Part shown: one piece after another, positions 8,418-15,845 of the stretch
Position numbering within the stretch: the first letter of the stretch is position 1
Layout of the letters: each line of letters begins with the position of its first letter
Assembly: GCA_041567315.1 (NCBI GenBank)
Contig: JBFGCA010000099.1
Coordinates: 1 to 18,641, forward strand
Source of the DNA: JBFGCA01 sp041567315
GTDB lineage: Bacteria > Acidobacteriota > Thermoanaerobaculia > Multivoradales > JAHEKO01
Reading direction: 5' to 3'
Length of the DNA stretch: 18,641 bases
Notes under the pieces: generated by a model
The model's input: only the letters and a program-made list of their open reading frames with translations
Database searches by the model: none
Told to the model about the DNA's origin: nothing
Translations under genes and position numbers: made by a program

Positions 8418-11333
8418 TCAGTCCTGCTTGAGCTCGATCTCGAAGCCGTGCTCGGCGGCCAGGGCGCGGATGCGGCGGACGTTGGCGGCGGTCAGCTCGC
8501 CGTAGGAGAAGTGGCCCTGCTGGCGGGTGAAGCCAAGCAGGATGGTCTCCGCCAGGCAACCCCAGAGCTGCCCACCGTCGAGACGCATGGCCGGCATCTC
8601 GACCTGCTGGCCGAGCGGCGCCCGCACCATGCCGCCGCGGATCACCAGCGCCCGCGGCCGCTCCCGCTGAACGGCCGAATCGACGTCCTGCGGAACGGCG
8701 ACGTCGCAGATCACCACCGGCCCGTCGCCGACGTGCTCGGCGCCGATCACCGGCCGCGCCGAGTTGGTGGCCGAGACCACGAGCTGGCAGTCGCGCAGCG
8801 CCTCCATCGAGTGGGCGATGCGCACCGGCGCCCGCTCGCCCAGCGCCGCCGCCAGCCGGCGGTAGAGGATCTCGCCGGCCGCCTCGTCGGCCGCCAGGCT
8901 GGGCAGCAGATCGCCCGCCGACGCGGCCAGCGCCGCCGCCAGCCCCCGGGCCTCCGCCGCCGCCGGCTGCTGCCGCAGGCGCTCGAGAGCGGCGCGGTAG
9001 AGCCGCTCGGCCACCGGCCGGAGGAAGCGGCCGGCGCCCGGGCGGCCGATCAGCACGATGCCTCCCACCTCCTCCGCCGCCAGCTCGGCGAGCGTCGCGC
9101 CGACGTTGCCGGCGCCGCCGGCGATGCCCAGCCGGCAGGCGCCCAGGTCGAGCCCCAGGCCGACGGCCGCCTGGCGCGACGCCTCCCAGGCGGCCGCCAC
9201 CGTCAGGCTGTTGCCGCTGGTCAGGGTCAGCTCGTCCTCGACGATCCGCCGGCAGTTGTCGGTGACGATGGAGGTGTGACCGCCCAGCCCCACCACCGAG
9301 CTGCCGAGCTGACGGGCCAGCTCGACGCCCTGCCGCACCAGGTCGAGACTCCAGTCGGCCCCCTGGCGCATGCTTTCCATCGCCTGTTCGGGCGTAAACG
9401 GCACGCCGATCACCGTCACCCGGGCGCGCTCGCCGCTCAACGAGCGGACCTCCGCCTCGTCGAGCACGAACGGCTGCAGGAGTCCGCGGGTGCGGTCCAG
9501 GAAGCGCTCGCAGTCGGCGTCGTCGAAGCCGGCCAGGCGCGGCTCCCAGGCATGGAGGTCGGCCGGCTCCGAGAAGTGGGCCAGGAAGGCCACCCGCGGG
9601 ACCTCGCCGGCGGCCGAGGGCACCGGACGGGGCGGTGGCGGCCGCCGCTCCACCGCCGGTGCCGGCGGCGGCGGACCGCTCCGGCGGCCCGCAACCAGGT
9701 AGGAGACCAGCTGCCGGGTGTCCGAGGCCTCCAGCCGGACCAGCAGATCCTCGAGCGCCGCCAGCAGCCGGTCGCACTCCTCGCGACCGACGTAGGCGGA
9801 GGGCTCGATCCGCAGCGTGGCGCGCTCCGACAGCGTCGGCGCCACCCGGATGCCGTGGACGCGGAGCAGATAGCCGGCCGCCAGGTAGCTCAGCAGGTTC
9901 TGCTCGGAGAGCACCCGCAGCAGCGGCGAGGGCGACATGATCTGCGGCTCGAGCTCCACCCCGATCATCAGGCCCCGCCCGCGGACCTCGCGGAGCTGAC
10001 GCGGATGGCGGGCGCGGAGCTGCCGCAGCCGCCCGAGCAGCGCGGCGCCGGTCTCGCGGCAGCGGCGGATCAGGGCGTCGTTGTCGCGCTCGAGGATCTC
10101 GAGCACCCGCAGCGCGATCAGGCTGGCGTAGTCGTCTTCGGCGAAGGTCGAGGTGTGGAGCACGCCGAAGTCCGGCCGGTAGCGCGCCGCGTCGACCAGC
10201 AGCGCCGAGACCTTGGCCAGTCCACCGCCCAGCGACTTGGAGAGCAGGTAATAGTCGCCGCGCACCCCGGCGGCCTCCAAGGCCAGAAAGGCACCGGTCC
10301 GCCCCATGCCGCTCTGGATCTCGTCGATCACCAGCGGGAAGCCGTGCTCGTCGGCGGCCCGCCGCAGCGCCTCCAGCAGCCGCGGGCCCAGCTCGTGGAT
10401 GCCGCCCTCGCCCTGGATCGGCTCGACGAAGCAGGCCGAGACGTTGACCAGGCTCTGCTCGCGCAGCTCCACCCGGCCGTCGGGCTCGAAGGCGACGGTG
10501 TGGAAGGCCACCCGCGCCCGCTCCATCTCGCGCTCTACCGCCTCGCCGTCATCGGCCGGGATGAACACCGTCGAGATGCCGATGCGCCGCCAGGGGTGGC
10601 GGTAGAGCCGCGAGTAGGTGAGCTTGAGCGAGCCGGTCGACTTGCCGTGAAAGGAGCCACAGACCGCCAGGAACCGCGGCTCCTGCCCCAGCGCCTCCGC
10701 GGCCTCGCGCCGCAGGTGCTCGAGCAGGGCTTCGAGGGTGGCGATCCGGCCCACCCCGAGCCGCTCGGCGGCGGCGGCCAGGAACCCTTCGGGCAGGAAG
10801 GAGCGGCCGTCGCGCAGCCGCAGGCGGAGCATCCGCAGTCGCTCCTCGAGACTCTCCAGCAGCCGGTCGTTGCGCAGCGACATCTCCAGCTCGGCGTGCT
10901 TGATCGCCGCCTCGACCGCCTCGGCGCCGGTGCTGGCCAGGGTCGCCCGGTAGTCGCGGCCGGTGATCCGCTGCAGCCGCTCGGAGAGCCGCCGGGCCAG
11001 CAGCCCCGCCGGGCCTCGGATGCTGGCCTGGGCGTTGAAGGGCCGCCGGCCGTCGAGCGCCCGCCGGGCGACTTCGATCAGCTCGGGGTGGTTGTGGCCC
11101 AGCAGCGAGGCCCCGAAGCCGCCGATGAAGTCGAGCACCTCGCGCTCCTCGCCGCCGTCCAGCGTGAACAGCCGGTCGCCCTCGGCGCGGTGAAACGAGA
11201 GATCGAGGCCAAACGCCGCCAGCATGCGGGCCAGCCGCGGCTTGAGGTACGTGGCGTAGGCCTGCCGGCCGGCGGCCGGCGACTCCTCGGCCCGCCCCGC
11301 TCCGGTCTCGCCGGCCCTGCCCAGCACGCTCAC
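8418..11333 (-). CDS. Fusion of class III aminotransferase and long-chain acyl-ACP reductase
   Basis: This 971-aa enzyme has two catalytic units. The start is GTG at 11333 with a GGGAGG Shine-Dalgarno. Residues about 25-535 are a class III (ornithine/GABA-type) PLP aminotransferase: 'STGAEAVEAAIK' (134-145), 'FHGKSTGS' (228-235), 'VIDEIQSGMGRTG' with Asp337, and PLP-Lys366 in 'LLSKSLGGGLAK'. A helical, charged insert of about 70 residues (about 150-220) is not usual for the family. A proline-rich linker spans about 551-575. Residues about 578-971 resemble cyanobacterial acyl-ACP reductase (Aar): 'LGGHTSIVTDN', 'LTSGNSLT', the nucleotide loop 'GIAGGAGNVG' (736-745) and a C-terminal 'LWGCLAETILL'. 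Its Cys926 aligns, from memory, with the acyl-accepting Cys of that family. The predicted reaction is acyl-ACP to fatty aldehyde, then amination to a fatty amine; this is inferred from the fusion. It is the last gene of the cluster, 22 bases after the ACP gene. Confidence 0.85.
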   Translation of the reverse strand: MSVLGRAGETGAGRAEESPAAGRQAYATYLKPRLARMLAAFGLDLSFHRAEGDRLFTLDGGEEREVLDFIGGFGASLLGHNHPELIEVARRALDGRRPFNAQASIRGPAGLLARRLSERLQRITGRDYRATLASTGAEAVEAAIKHAELEMSLRNDRLLESLEERLRMLRLRLRDGRSFLPEGFLAAAAERLGVGRIATLEALLEHLRREAAEALGQEPRFLAVCGSFHGKSTGSLKLTYSRLYRHPWRRIGISTVFIPADDGEAVEREMERARVAFHTVAFEPDGRVELREQSLVNVSACFVEPIQGEGGIHELGPRLLEALRRAADEHGFPLVIDEIQSGMGRTGAFLALEAAGVRGDYYLLSKSLGGGLAKVSALLVDAARYRPDFGVLHTSTFAEDDYASLIALRVLEILERDNDALIRRCRETGAALLGRLRQLRARHPRQLREVRGRGLMIGVELEPQIMSPSPLLRVLSEQNLLSYLAAGYLLRVHGIRVAPTLSERATLRIEPSAYVGREECDRLLAALEDLLVRLEASDTRQLVSYLVAGRRSGPPPPAPAVERRPPPPRPVPSAAGEVPRVAFLAHFSEPADLHAWEPRLAGFDDADCERFLDRTRGLLQPFVLDEAEVRSLSGERARVTVIGVPFTPEQAMESMRQGADWSLDLVRQGVELARQLGSSVVGLGGHTSIVTDNCRRIVEDELTLTSGNSLTVAAAWEASRQAAVGLGLDLGACRLGIAGGAGNVGATLAELAAEEVGGIVLIGRPGAGRFLRPVAERLYRAALERLRQQPAAAEARGLAAALAASAGDLLPSLAADEAAGEILYRRLAAALGERAPVRIAHSMEALRDCQLVVSATNSARPVIGAEHVGDGPVVICDVAVPQDVDSAVQRERPRALVIRGGMVRAPLGQQVEMPAMRLDGGQLWGCLAETILLGFTRQQGHFSYGELTAANVRRIRALAAEHGFEIELKQD

Positions 11334-11355
11334 CGGTCGCCCTCCCGGTCCTTCC

Positions 11356-11649
11356 TCAGACCCCGTCCGCCAGCGTTCGGCGCTCGGGGCGGCCCTCGGG
11401 GCGGCCGTCGGGCGCCCGCAGCCGGTCCACGTAGGCCGCCAGCTCCCCCACCGTGCGGATGTCGGTCAGGTCCTCGAGCCGGAACTGCACCTGGAACTCC
11501 TCTTCGATCGACATCATCAGGTCCAGCGCCCGGATCGAGTCGATGCCGTACCCCCGCAGGCGGGCGCTGGCGCCGATGGCTCGCGGGTCGATCGCACAGA
11601 CCTCGCCGATGAGGCTCCGGAGCCGCTCGAACGTGCGGTCGTCAATCAA
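11356..11649 (-). CDS. Acyl carrier protein of the lipid cluster
   Basis: This is a small carrier protein of 97 aa if it starts at the TTG at 11649. I prefer that start because it gives normal ACP length, sits behind AAAGG/GAGG motifs, and overlaps the stop of the upstream SDR by 8 bases (TTGATTGA), suggesting coupled translation. An ATG at 11697 would give 113 aa with an extra basic N-terminus. The phosphopantetheine site is Ser38 in 'RGYGIDSIRALDLMM', followed by the acidic helix 'SIEEEF'. The C-terminal 20 residues are a loose Arg/Gly/Pro tail. It is probably the acyl donor for the oxoamine synthase and/or the acyl-ACP reductase on either side. No phosphopantetheinyl transferase or acyl-ACP ligase is present in the window. 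Confidence 0.85.
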   Translation of the reverse strand: MIDDRTFERLRSLIGEVCAIDPRAIGASARLRGYGIDSIRALDLMMSIEEEFQVQFRLEDLTDIRTVGELAAYVDRLRAPDGRPEGRPERRTLADGV

Positions 11650-12592
11650 GCCTCGACCTTTCGCCGCCCGTCGGGGCGCCGGCCAACCGGCCCTCACTGC
11701 CGGTCGCCACGCCTCGGCGGGCCGCCTCCTGCGGCGCGCCGCTGGAGTCCGCCGGCGGCCGTCCGCCGCTGCCGCCGGCCCCGTAGAAAGAGATCAGGAT
11801 GCGCTCGAACAGGCGTCCGGGCAGCAACCGCTTGAGCCCTACCGAAAGCCGCTGGCTGGCCCGGCCCACGGTGTAGCGCACCCGCGGCCGTCGCCGGCCG
11901 GCCAGCCGCACCACCAGCTCGCCCACCAGCCGCGGCGCGGCGCCCGCGCGCTCCTCCTTCTCGATGACGGCGAGCGCCCGCTCCCAGCCGGCGCGGTAGG
12001 GCGAGCCCGGGGCCGGCGCGGACTTGACGCGGCGCTCGGTGATGCGGGTCCTGAGATCGCCGGGCTCGACCAGCGCCACCCGGACGCCGCTCCCCGACAG
12101 CTCCTGCCGCAGCGCCTCGGTCAGCCCCTCGAGCGCGAACTTGCTGGCACTGTAGGCGCCCTGGAACGGCAGCCCCATGAGGCCGCCGATCGAGCTGACG
12201 TTGACGATCAGTCCCGAGCCCTGCTCTCGCATCCCGGGCAGCACCTCCTGGATCATTCGCAGCGCCCCGAAGAAGTTGGTCTCGAGCTGCGCCCGGACCG
12301 CCTCGACCGGCGTCTCCTCTACCGCTCCCGCCAGCCCGTAGCCGGCGTTGTTGACCAGCAGGTCGACACGGCCGGCCCGGGTCAGCACCTCGGCCACCGC
12401 CGCCCGCACCGACTCGTCGCTGGTGACGTCCAGGGTCAGACCCTCGAAGGCGGACGGCGCGAACGCCGGATCGCGGCTGCTGCCGAAGACCCGGTAGCCG
12501 GCGTCGGCCAGGGCACGGGCGCAGGCCTCGCCGACCCCGGATGAGGCGCCGGTCACCAGGGCGACGGGCGGACCGGGTGCGGCGCCGCTCAC
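11642..12592 (-). CDS. Short-chain dehydrogenase/reductase (SDR)
   Basis: This is a classical NAD(P)-dependent SDR of 316 aa with a GTG start at 12592 that overlaps the upstream gene's stop (GTGA), so the two are translationally coupled. The coenzyme loop is 'TGASSGVG' (14-21), the structural motif 'NNAG' (81-84), the catalytic Ser around 133-134 in 'NVSSIGG', and the active-site pair Tyr147/Lys151 in 'YSASK'. The region beyond residue 190 resembles SDRs acting on lipids or retinoids, with a basic, hydrophobic 'SVGLKRLLPGRLFERIL' (250-266) that may touch membrane or acyl carrier. The last 45 residues are low-complexity. In context it would reduce the ketone made by the oxoamine synthase to an amino alcohol, comparable in logic to 3-ketosphinganine reduction. 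This is inference. Confidence 0.88.
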   Translation of the reverse strand: MSGAAPGPPVALVTGASSGVGEACARALADAGYRVFGSSRDPAFAPSAFEGLTLDVTSDESVRAAVAEVLTRAGRVDLLVNNAGYGLAGAVEETPVEAVRAQLETNFFGALRMIQEVLPGMREQGSGLIVNVSSIGGLMGLPFQGAYSASKFALEGLTEALRQELSGSGVRVALVEPGDLRTRITERRVKSAPAPGSPYRAGWERALAVIEKEERAGAAPRLVGELVVRLAGRRRPRVRYTVGRASQRLSVGLKRLLPGRLFERILISFYGAGGSGGRPPADSSGAPQEAARRGVATGSEGRLAGAPTGGERSRLD

Positions 12593-13935
12593 TCCCCGCC
12601 CTCCGCCACTTTCATGCAGGCCAGCGCCTCGACGGCGCAGTTGGCCACGTAGTGGACGTCCTCGTCGCTGAGCTCGGAGTAGACCGAGAAGCGGACCAGG
12701 CTCATTCCCCGGGGCACCGCCGGATAGACGAAGACCGAGCTCAGGATACCGCGCCGCCGCAGCTCGGCATAGAAGGTGCAGGCCTCCTCGTCCTTGAAGT
12801 AGATCGAGATGATCTGACTCGAGCTGCCGGCGGTGTCGATGCCGTGCTCGTGGAGCCGGCTGCGGAGCCGGTCGGCCATGCGTAGGCAGTGGGCCGCCCG
12901 CTCGGGCTCACGGATCACGATCTCCAGCGCCGCCTTGTGACCGGCCGCCAGCACCGCCGAGGTCGCCGAGCTGAACACCACCGGCCGCATGCAGGTGTTG
13001 AGGCTGCGCATCAGGTCGGCGCCGCCGGCCACCAGACCGCCGTGCCCGCCGAGCGCCTTGCTGAGGCTGACGGTCCGGAAATGGACGCGATCGGCGAGGC
13101 CCAGCTTGACCGCCAGTCCGCCGCCCCTCTCCCCGAACATTCCGAACGAGTGGGCCTCGTCGAGGATCAGCGTGCAGTCGTAGCGCTCGCAGATGTCGAC
13201 GTAGCGCTCGAGATCGGGCATGGTGCCGTCGGTGCTGTAGAGGGCGTCGATGCAGACGATCCCCGGCCCGTGGATGCTGACCCGCTTCTCGAGGTTGTCG
13301 GGGTCGTTGTGGCGGACGATCACCTTGCGGCCCCGCGACTGGCGGATGCCGTCGCCGAGCGAGGCGTGTGCCTCGACGTCCATGTAGACCGGCATCTCGG
13401 GCTTGGCGATGGCCTCGATGAGCCCGACGTTGGCGGTCCACCCGGCGGTCGTGAGGATCACCTCGCCGGCCTGCAGCGACTGCCGGAGCAGATCGATGAA
13501 CTCGTCGTGCTCGCGCGAGGCGCCGCCGAACACCGACGAAGAGAAGGACTCGATCCGCTGCCGGCTGTTGGCCTGCTCGCGGGCCGCGATCACCTCGGGG
13601 TGGTTGGCCAGCCGCAGATAATCGTTCTGATGAAGCGAAAGATAAGGCGTAATGTCCGCCGGCTGGGCGAACGGAAACGGATTCAGTCCGTCGATGAAGT
13701 CGCGGTGCTCGCGGACGTGCTCGATCAGCCAGTCCGGATACCGCGGCTCCGGATGGCGGGCCGCCGGCGCGGCCGGCGTGCCGGGGCCGAGCGCCTCGTC
13801 GGGGATCGCCGCCATCCGGCGGGCCACGCTGCCGGCGCCGGCCGCCCGGCGCCGCCGCCTCTCCGCCTCGGGCGGGCTCTCCTCCACGGGGTTCGCGGAC
13901 CGCCCGGACGGCGGGCTCTTGGGCAGTTGCTCCAT
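12589..13935 (-). CDS. CqsA-like alpha-oxoamine synthase (PLP-dependent)
   Basis: This is a fold-type I PLP enzyme of 448 aa in the alpha-oxoamine synthase family, which condenses an acyl thioester with an amino acid and loses CO2. Several stretches recall Vibrio CqsA, the CAI-1 autoinducer synthase, more than KBL or BioF: 'TTAGWTANVGLIEAI' (162-176), 'VYMDVEAHASLGDGI' (183-197), 'RHNDPDNLE' (208-216), 'IHGPGIVCIDALYSTDG' (221-237) and 'ADRVHFRTVSLSKALGG' (281-297). The PLP lysine is Lys293; Asp259 and His262 in 'LDEAHSFG' hold the cofactor. The first 60 residues are a Pro/Arg/Ala-rich extension that is probably disordered; Met41 is an alternative start. The ATG at 13935 has GGGAG upstream. 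Serine palmitoyltransferase-like activity is an alternative, since the dedicated ACP and SDR also fit sphingoid-base synthesis. The amino acid and chain length are unknown. Confidence 0.85.
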   Translation of the reverse strand: MEQLPKSPPSGRSANPVEESPPEAERRRRRAAGAGSVARRMAAIPDEALGPGTPAAPAARHPEPRYPDWLIEHVREHRDFIDGLNPFPFAQPADITPYLSLHQNDYLRLANHPEVIAAREQANSRQRIESFSSSVFGGASREHDEFIDLLRQSLQAGEVILTTAGWTANVGLIEAIAKPEMPVYMDVEAHASLGDGIRQSRGRKVIVRHNDPDNLEKRVSIHGPGIVCIDALYSTDGTMPDLERYVDICERYDCTLILDEAHSFGMFGERGGGLAVKLGLADRVHFRTVSLSKALGGHGGLVAGGADLMRSLNTCMRPVVFSSATSAVLAAGHKAALEIVIREPERAAHCLRMADRLRSRLHEHGIDTAGSSSQIISIYFKDEEACTFYAELRRRGILSSVFVYPAVPRGMSLVRFSVYSELSDEDVHYVANCAVEALACMKVAEGGE

Positions 13936-13962
13936 GAAAAAGACTCCCGGTCCGTCCGGCCC

Positions 13963-15081
13963 TCAACCCCTCGCCGTCGTCTCTCCAGAAGATTGGGGGA
14001 TGACTATATGTGACCGACCGATTGGAGTAAAGCGTCGCGTGGCAACCTGTGCCGTAACGTCCTCGTCCTCGCCGTCCTGGTCCCCGGAGACGGTTCGCTT
14101 CCTGAACAGGAAGGTGGCGGCATCGACCCCCAGATCGATCCCCGCCACCAGCAGCTGGTAGCCGAGCGAGCCCCGGGACGGCAGCCCGACCAGATCTTCG
14201 ACGGTGGCCAGCACCAGCTCCCGAGCATAGAGCCGCCGGTGGGACGGATCGGTCTCGAGCAGGTGGGTGGCCTCGAGGACCGCGGTGGCCACCAGATCGA
14301 AGACCACCGCCAGCTCGCGCAGGTGGTTGACGGTGAACTCGACCAGGGTCAGCGAGGCCCGGAGCGACCCGCGGACCGCATCCGGATTGACCCGGAAAAA
14401 CTCGTCGATGACGGTCTTCATCGGCGGCGACACCGGGTTGAGCCACAGCACCGCCGCCCACACGATGCGGCTCAGCAAGCGCGACGCGGCCTGCACCAGC
14501 CCGCCCAGGACGGTAGCGGGAGGACGCAGCAGCCGCGCCCGCAGTGCGGGCTGCTCGGGGGCCTCGCACCACAGGTCGCCGCGGTTGATCAGTCGCACCA
14601 CCGAGCTGATGGCGAAATCCACGAGCAGGTCGAAGATCATCGGGTCGAGGAACCTGGGCACCCGCGGCAGCTTCAGGTCGGACCGCCAGAGGAGGTAAAG
14701 CAGCGCCGACTTGAGATGGCGGTGCTTGTGGTGGCCGCGACCGCTCGCCGAGCCGTGGTAGACCTCGGCCTGCTGGGCGAGGGTCTCGATCAGGTCGACC
14801 CACGAGCGGAGCGTGCGGCGCAGCTCGTGCGCGGTGAGCTCCTCGACAAGCCCCTTTACATCGTGCAGGAACTCGTCGCGGCTGAGCTGCTCGAGGTCGC
14901 GGCGCACCCGCCACAGGCTCTGGCGGATGCGCTCGCGCTCCTCCTCGCTCAGCTCGTTGCCGCCGGCGCCGTTCCACACCGGCCACGCCGGCACCATCGC
15001 CGGCAGGCCCCATGGCGACACGAAGAGCCGCGCCCACCACTCCGCCACCGTGCGCAACGTCAGCAGTACGGCCTGGATCAT
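13963..15081 (-). CDS. Conserved-looking hypothetical protein, mostly helical, heads the lipid cluster
   Basis: I do not recognise this 372-aa protein. The ATG at 15081 is preceded by GGGGGAAG at short spacing. It is predicted mostly alpha-helical: a Trp-rich amphipathic N-terminus ('TVAEWWARLFVSPWGLPAM', 11-29), a charged helix pair (about 43-105), a His-rich loop 'HHKHRH' (117-122), and hydrophobic amphipathic helices (about 145-165, 190-215, 245-275). An acidic Gln/Asp patch 'GDQDGEDEDV' (333-342) precedes the tail. There is no clear signal peptide or convincing transmembrane set, so peripheral membrane association is possible. It ends 27 bases before the oxoamine synthase gene and points the same way, so a role linked to the lipid product (transport, binding or storage) is plausible but unproven. 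Confidence 0.75.
   Translation of the reverse strand: MIQAVLLTLRTVAEWWARLFVSPWGLPAMVPAWPVWNGAGGNELSEEERERIRQSLWRVRRDLEQLSRDEFLHDVKGLVEELTAHELRRTLRSWVDLIETLAQQAEVYHGSASGRGHHKHRHLKSALLYLLWRSDLKLPRVPRFLDPMIFDLLVDFAISSVVRLINRGDLWCEAPEQPALRARLLRPPATVLGGLVQAASRLLSRIVWAAVLWLNPVSPPMKTVIDEFFRVNPDAVRGSLRASLTLVEFTVNHLRELAVVFDLVATAVLEATHLLETDPSHRRLYARELVLATVEDLVGLPSRGSLGYQLLVAGIDLGVDAATFLFRKRTVSGDQDGEDEDVTAQVATRRFTPIGRSHIVIPQSSGETTARG
14003..14031 (-). promoter_or_regulatory. Sigma70-like internal promoter ahead of the oxoamine synthase gene
   Basis: On the minus strand TTTACT (14031-14026) and TATAGT (14008-14003) are separated by exactly 17 bases, inside the last codons of the 372-aa gene. Transcription would start near 13996, about 60 bases before the synthase ATG. 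A CCAATC direct repeat flanks the -10 element. This would let the enzymatic genes be expressed apart from the hypothetical gene. Confidence 0.6.
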
Positions 15082-15177
15082 CGGCTTCCCCCGGCACCCT
15101 GCCAGCCAGTTCGGTGGCGGCGGATCGGCAACATTACGATCCGTCGGCGACCGCTTCCGGCCTTCAGCGCTGGTGAG

Positions 15178-15206
15178 TTGACCGCGATCATACCCTGTGG
15201 CAAGAT
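15178..15206 (+). promoter_or_regulatory. Candidate promoter for the phasin-like gene
   Basis: TTGACC at 15178-15183 and CAAGAT at 15201-15206 are spaced by 17 bases. The -35 is good and the -10 weak. It lies in the 260-base gap between the divergent 372-aa gene and the phasin-like gene. Confidence 0.4.
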
Positions 15207-15341
15207 GTCCGTGGCAGGCAAGTCACTCAAGGGGTCGCAAGGCGGGCGCGCGCCGAGACGGATCGACGGCGGGCCGCCGGAGAGGCCGACCGGGTCGAAG
15301 CCAGCGACTCGGCGTGACCGCAACCGCCAGGGAGGAACACG

Positions 15342-15734
15342 ATGGCGAAACAGGAAGGCCGCAGCGAAAACGCCGTGGAGCGTTCGGTGAGGACCGCCGG
15401 CGACGCAGCGATCAGCATGGCCGAGGAGAGCACACGCCTGGTTCAGGCCTGGGCCGAGGCCGGCACCGAGCTGGCGACCGGCTCGGTGCGGGTCCTCAAC
15501 GACCTGGTCCGCGACGTGGCGGAGTCGATGACGCCGTCCGAGGGCCGGGCGCAGGCCGACGATCCCGGGGACATCGTGCGCCAGTTCACCGACGCGGCCG
15601 GCGACGTCACGCGCAACGTGAACGACGCCGTGGCCGCCGGCGCCAGGGTGCTGCAGGACGGCGTCGACCGCTTCTCGGCGGTCTACAACAAGGACCGCAA
15701 GCCCAAGGCCGCCACCAAGGCCGCCGCCAAGTAG
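15342..15734 (+). CDS. Phasin-like small helical protein
   Basis: This is a 130-aa protein with a clear Shine-Dalgarno (GGGAGGA, 6 bases before the ATG). It is almost wholly alpha-helical and Ala-rich, with amphipathic stretches ('STRLVQAWAEAGTELATGS', 26-44; 'VRVLNDLVRDVAESM', 45-63; 'VTRNVNDAVAAGARVLQDG', 88-106). It ends in a lysine/alanine tail 'KPKAATKAAAK'. That pattern resembles phasins or granule-associated proteins, which coat storage polymer or lipid inclusions; the Lys/Ala tail also recalls DNA- or surface-binding tails of PhaF-type proteins. No polyhydroxyalkanoate synthase is present in the window, so the assignment rests on style only. A generic coiled-coil surfactant or stress protein is the alternative. 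It is a single-gene unit, convergent with the downstream acyl carrier protein gene. Confidence 0.65.
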   Translation: MAKQEGRSENAVERSVRTAGDAAISMAEESTRLVQAWAEAGTELATGSVRVLNDLVRDVAESMTPSEGRAQADDPGDIVRQFTDAAGDVTRNVNDAVAAGARVLQDGVDRFSAVYNKDRKPKAATKAAAK

Positions 15735-15780
15735 CTCCTGGCAGGGCTGCTGAGCAGCTCGGGCGGCGCCCGCCGTAACC

Positions 15781-15796
15781 GCGGCCCCGAGGCCGC
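15781..15796. terminator. Hairpin between convergent phasin-like and ACP genes
   Basis: A perfect GCGGCC/GGCCGC stem with a CCGA loop lies in the 111-base gap between two convergent genes. It could end transcription from both sides, but no T-run follows, so the call is weak. Confidence 0.3.
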
Positions 15797-15845
15797 AGTT
15801 GCGGCCCGCGGCGCCGGTGTGCCTCGACCGCGCCTCGGCGGTCGG

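Noticed and set aside
8448..11612. A 1054-codon open frame on the plus strand opposite the aminotransferase-reductase gene
   Set aside because: It is antisense to a clearly functional enzyme, is rich in Arg/Gln/His/Gly/Pro with no recognisable motif, and is what extreme third-position GC bias produces on the opposite strand.
12589..13935. Calling the oxoamine synthase a glycine C-acetyltransferase (kbl) or 8-amino-7-oxononanoate synthase (bioF)
   Set aside because: There are no tdh or other biotin genes nearby, and the central motifs fit CqsA better; the ACP/SDR neighbours point to longer acyl chains.
12908..15097. A 729-codon minus-strand frame overlapping the synthase and hypothetical genes in another phase
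   Set aside because: Its Arg/Gly/Pro-rich product has no motif, and the overlapping frames encode recognisable or better-composed proteins with good ribosome binding sites.
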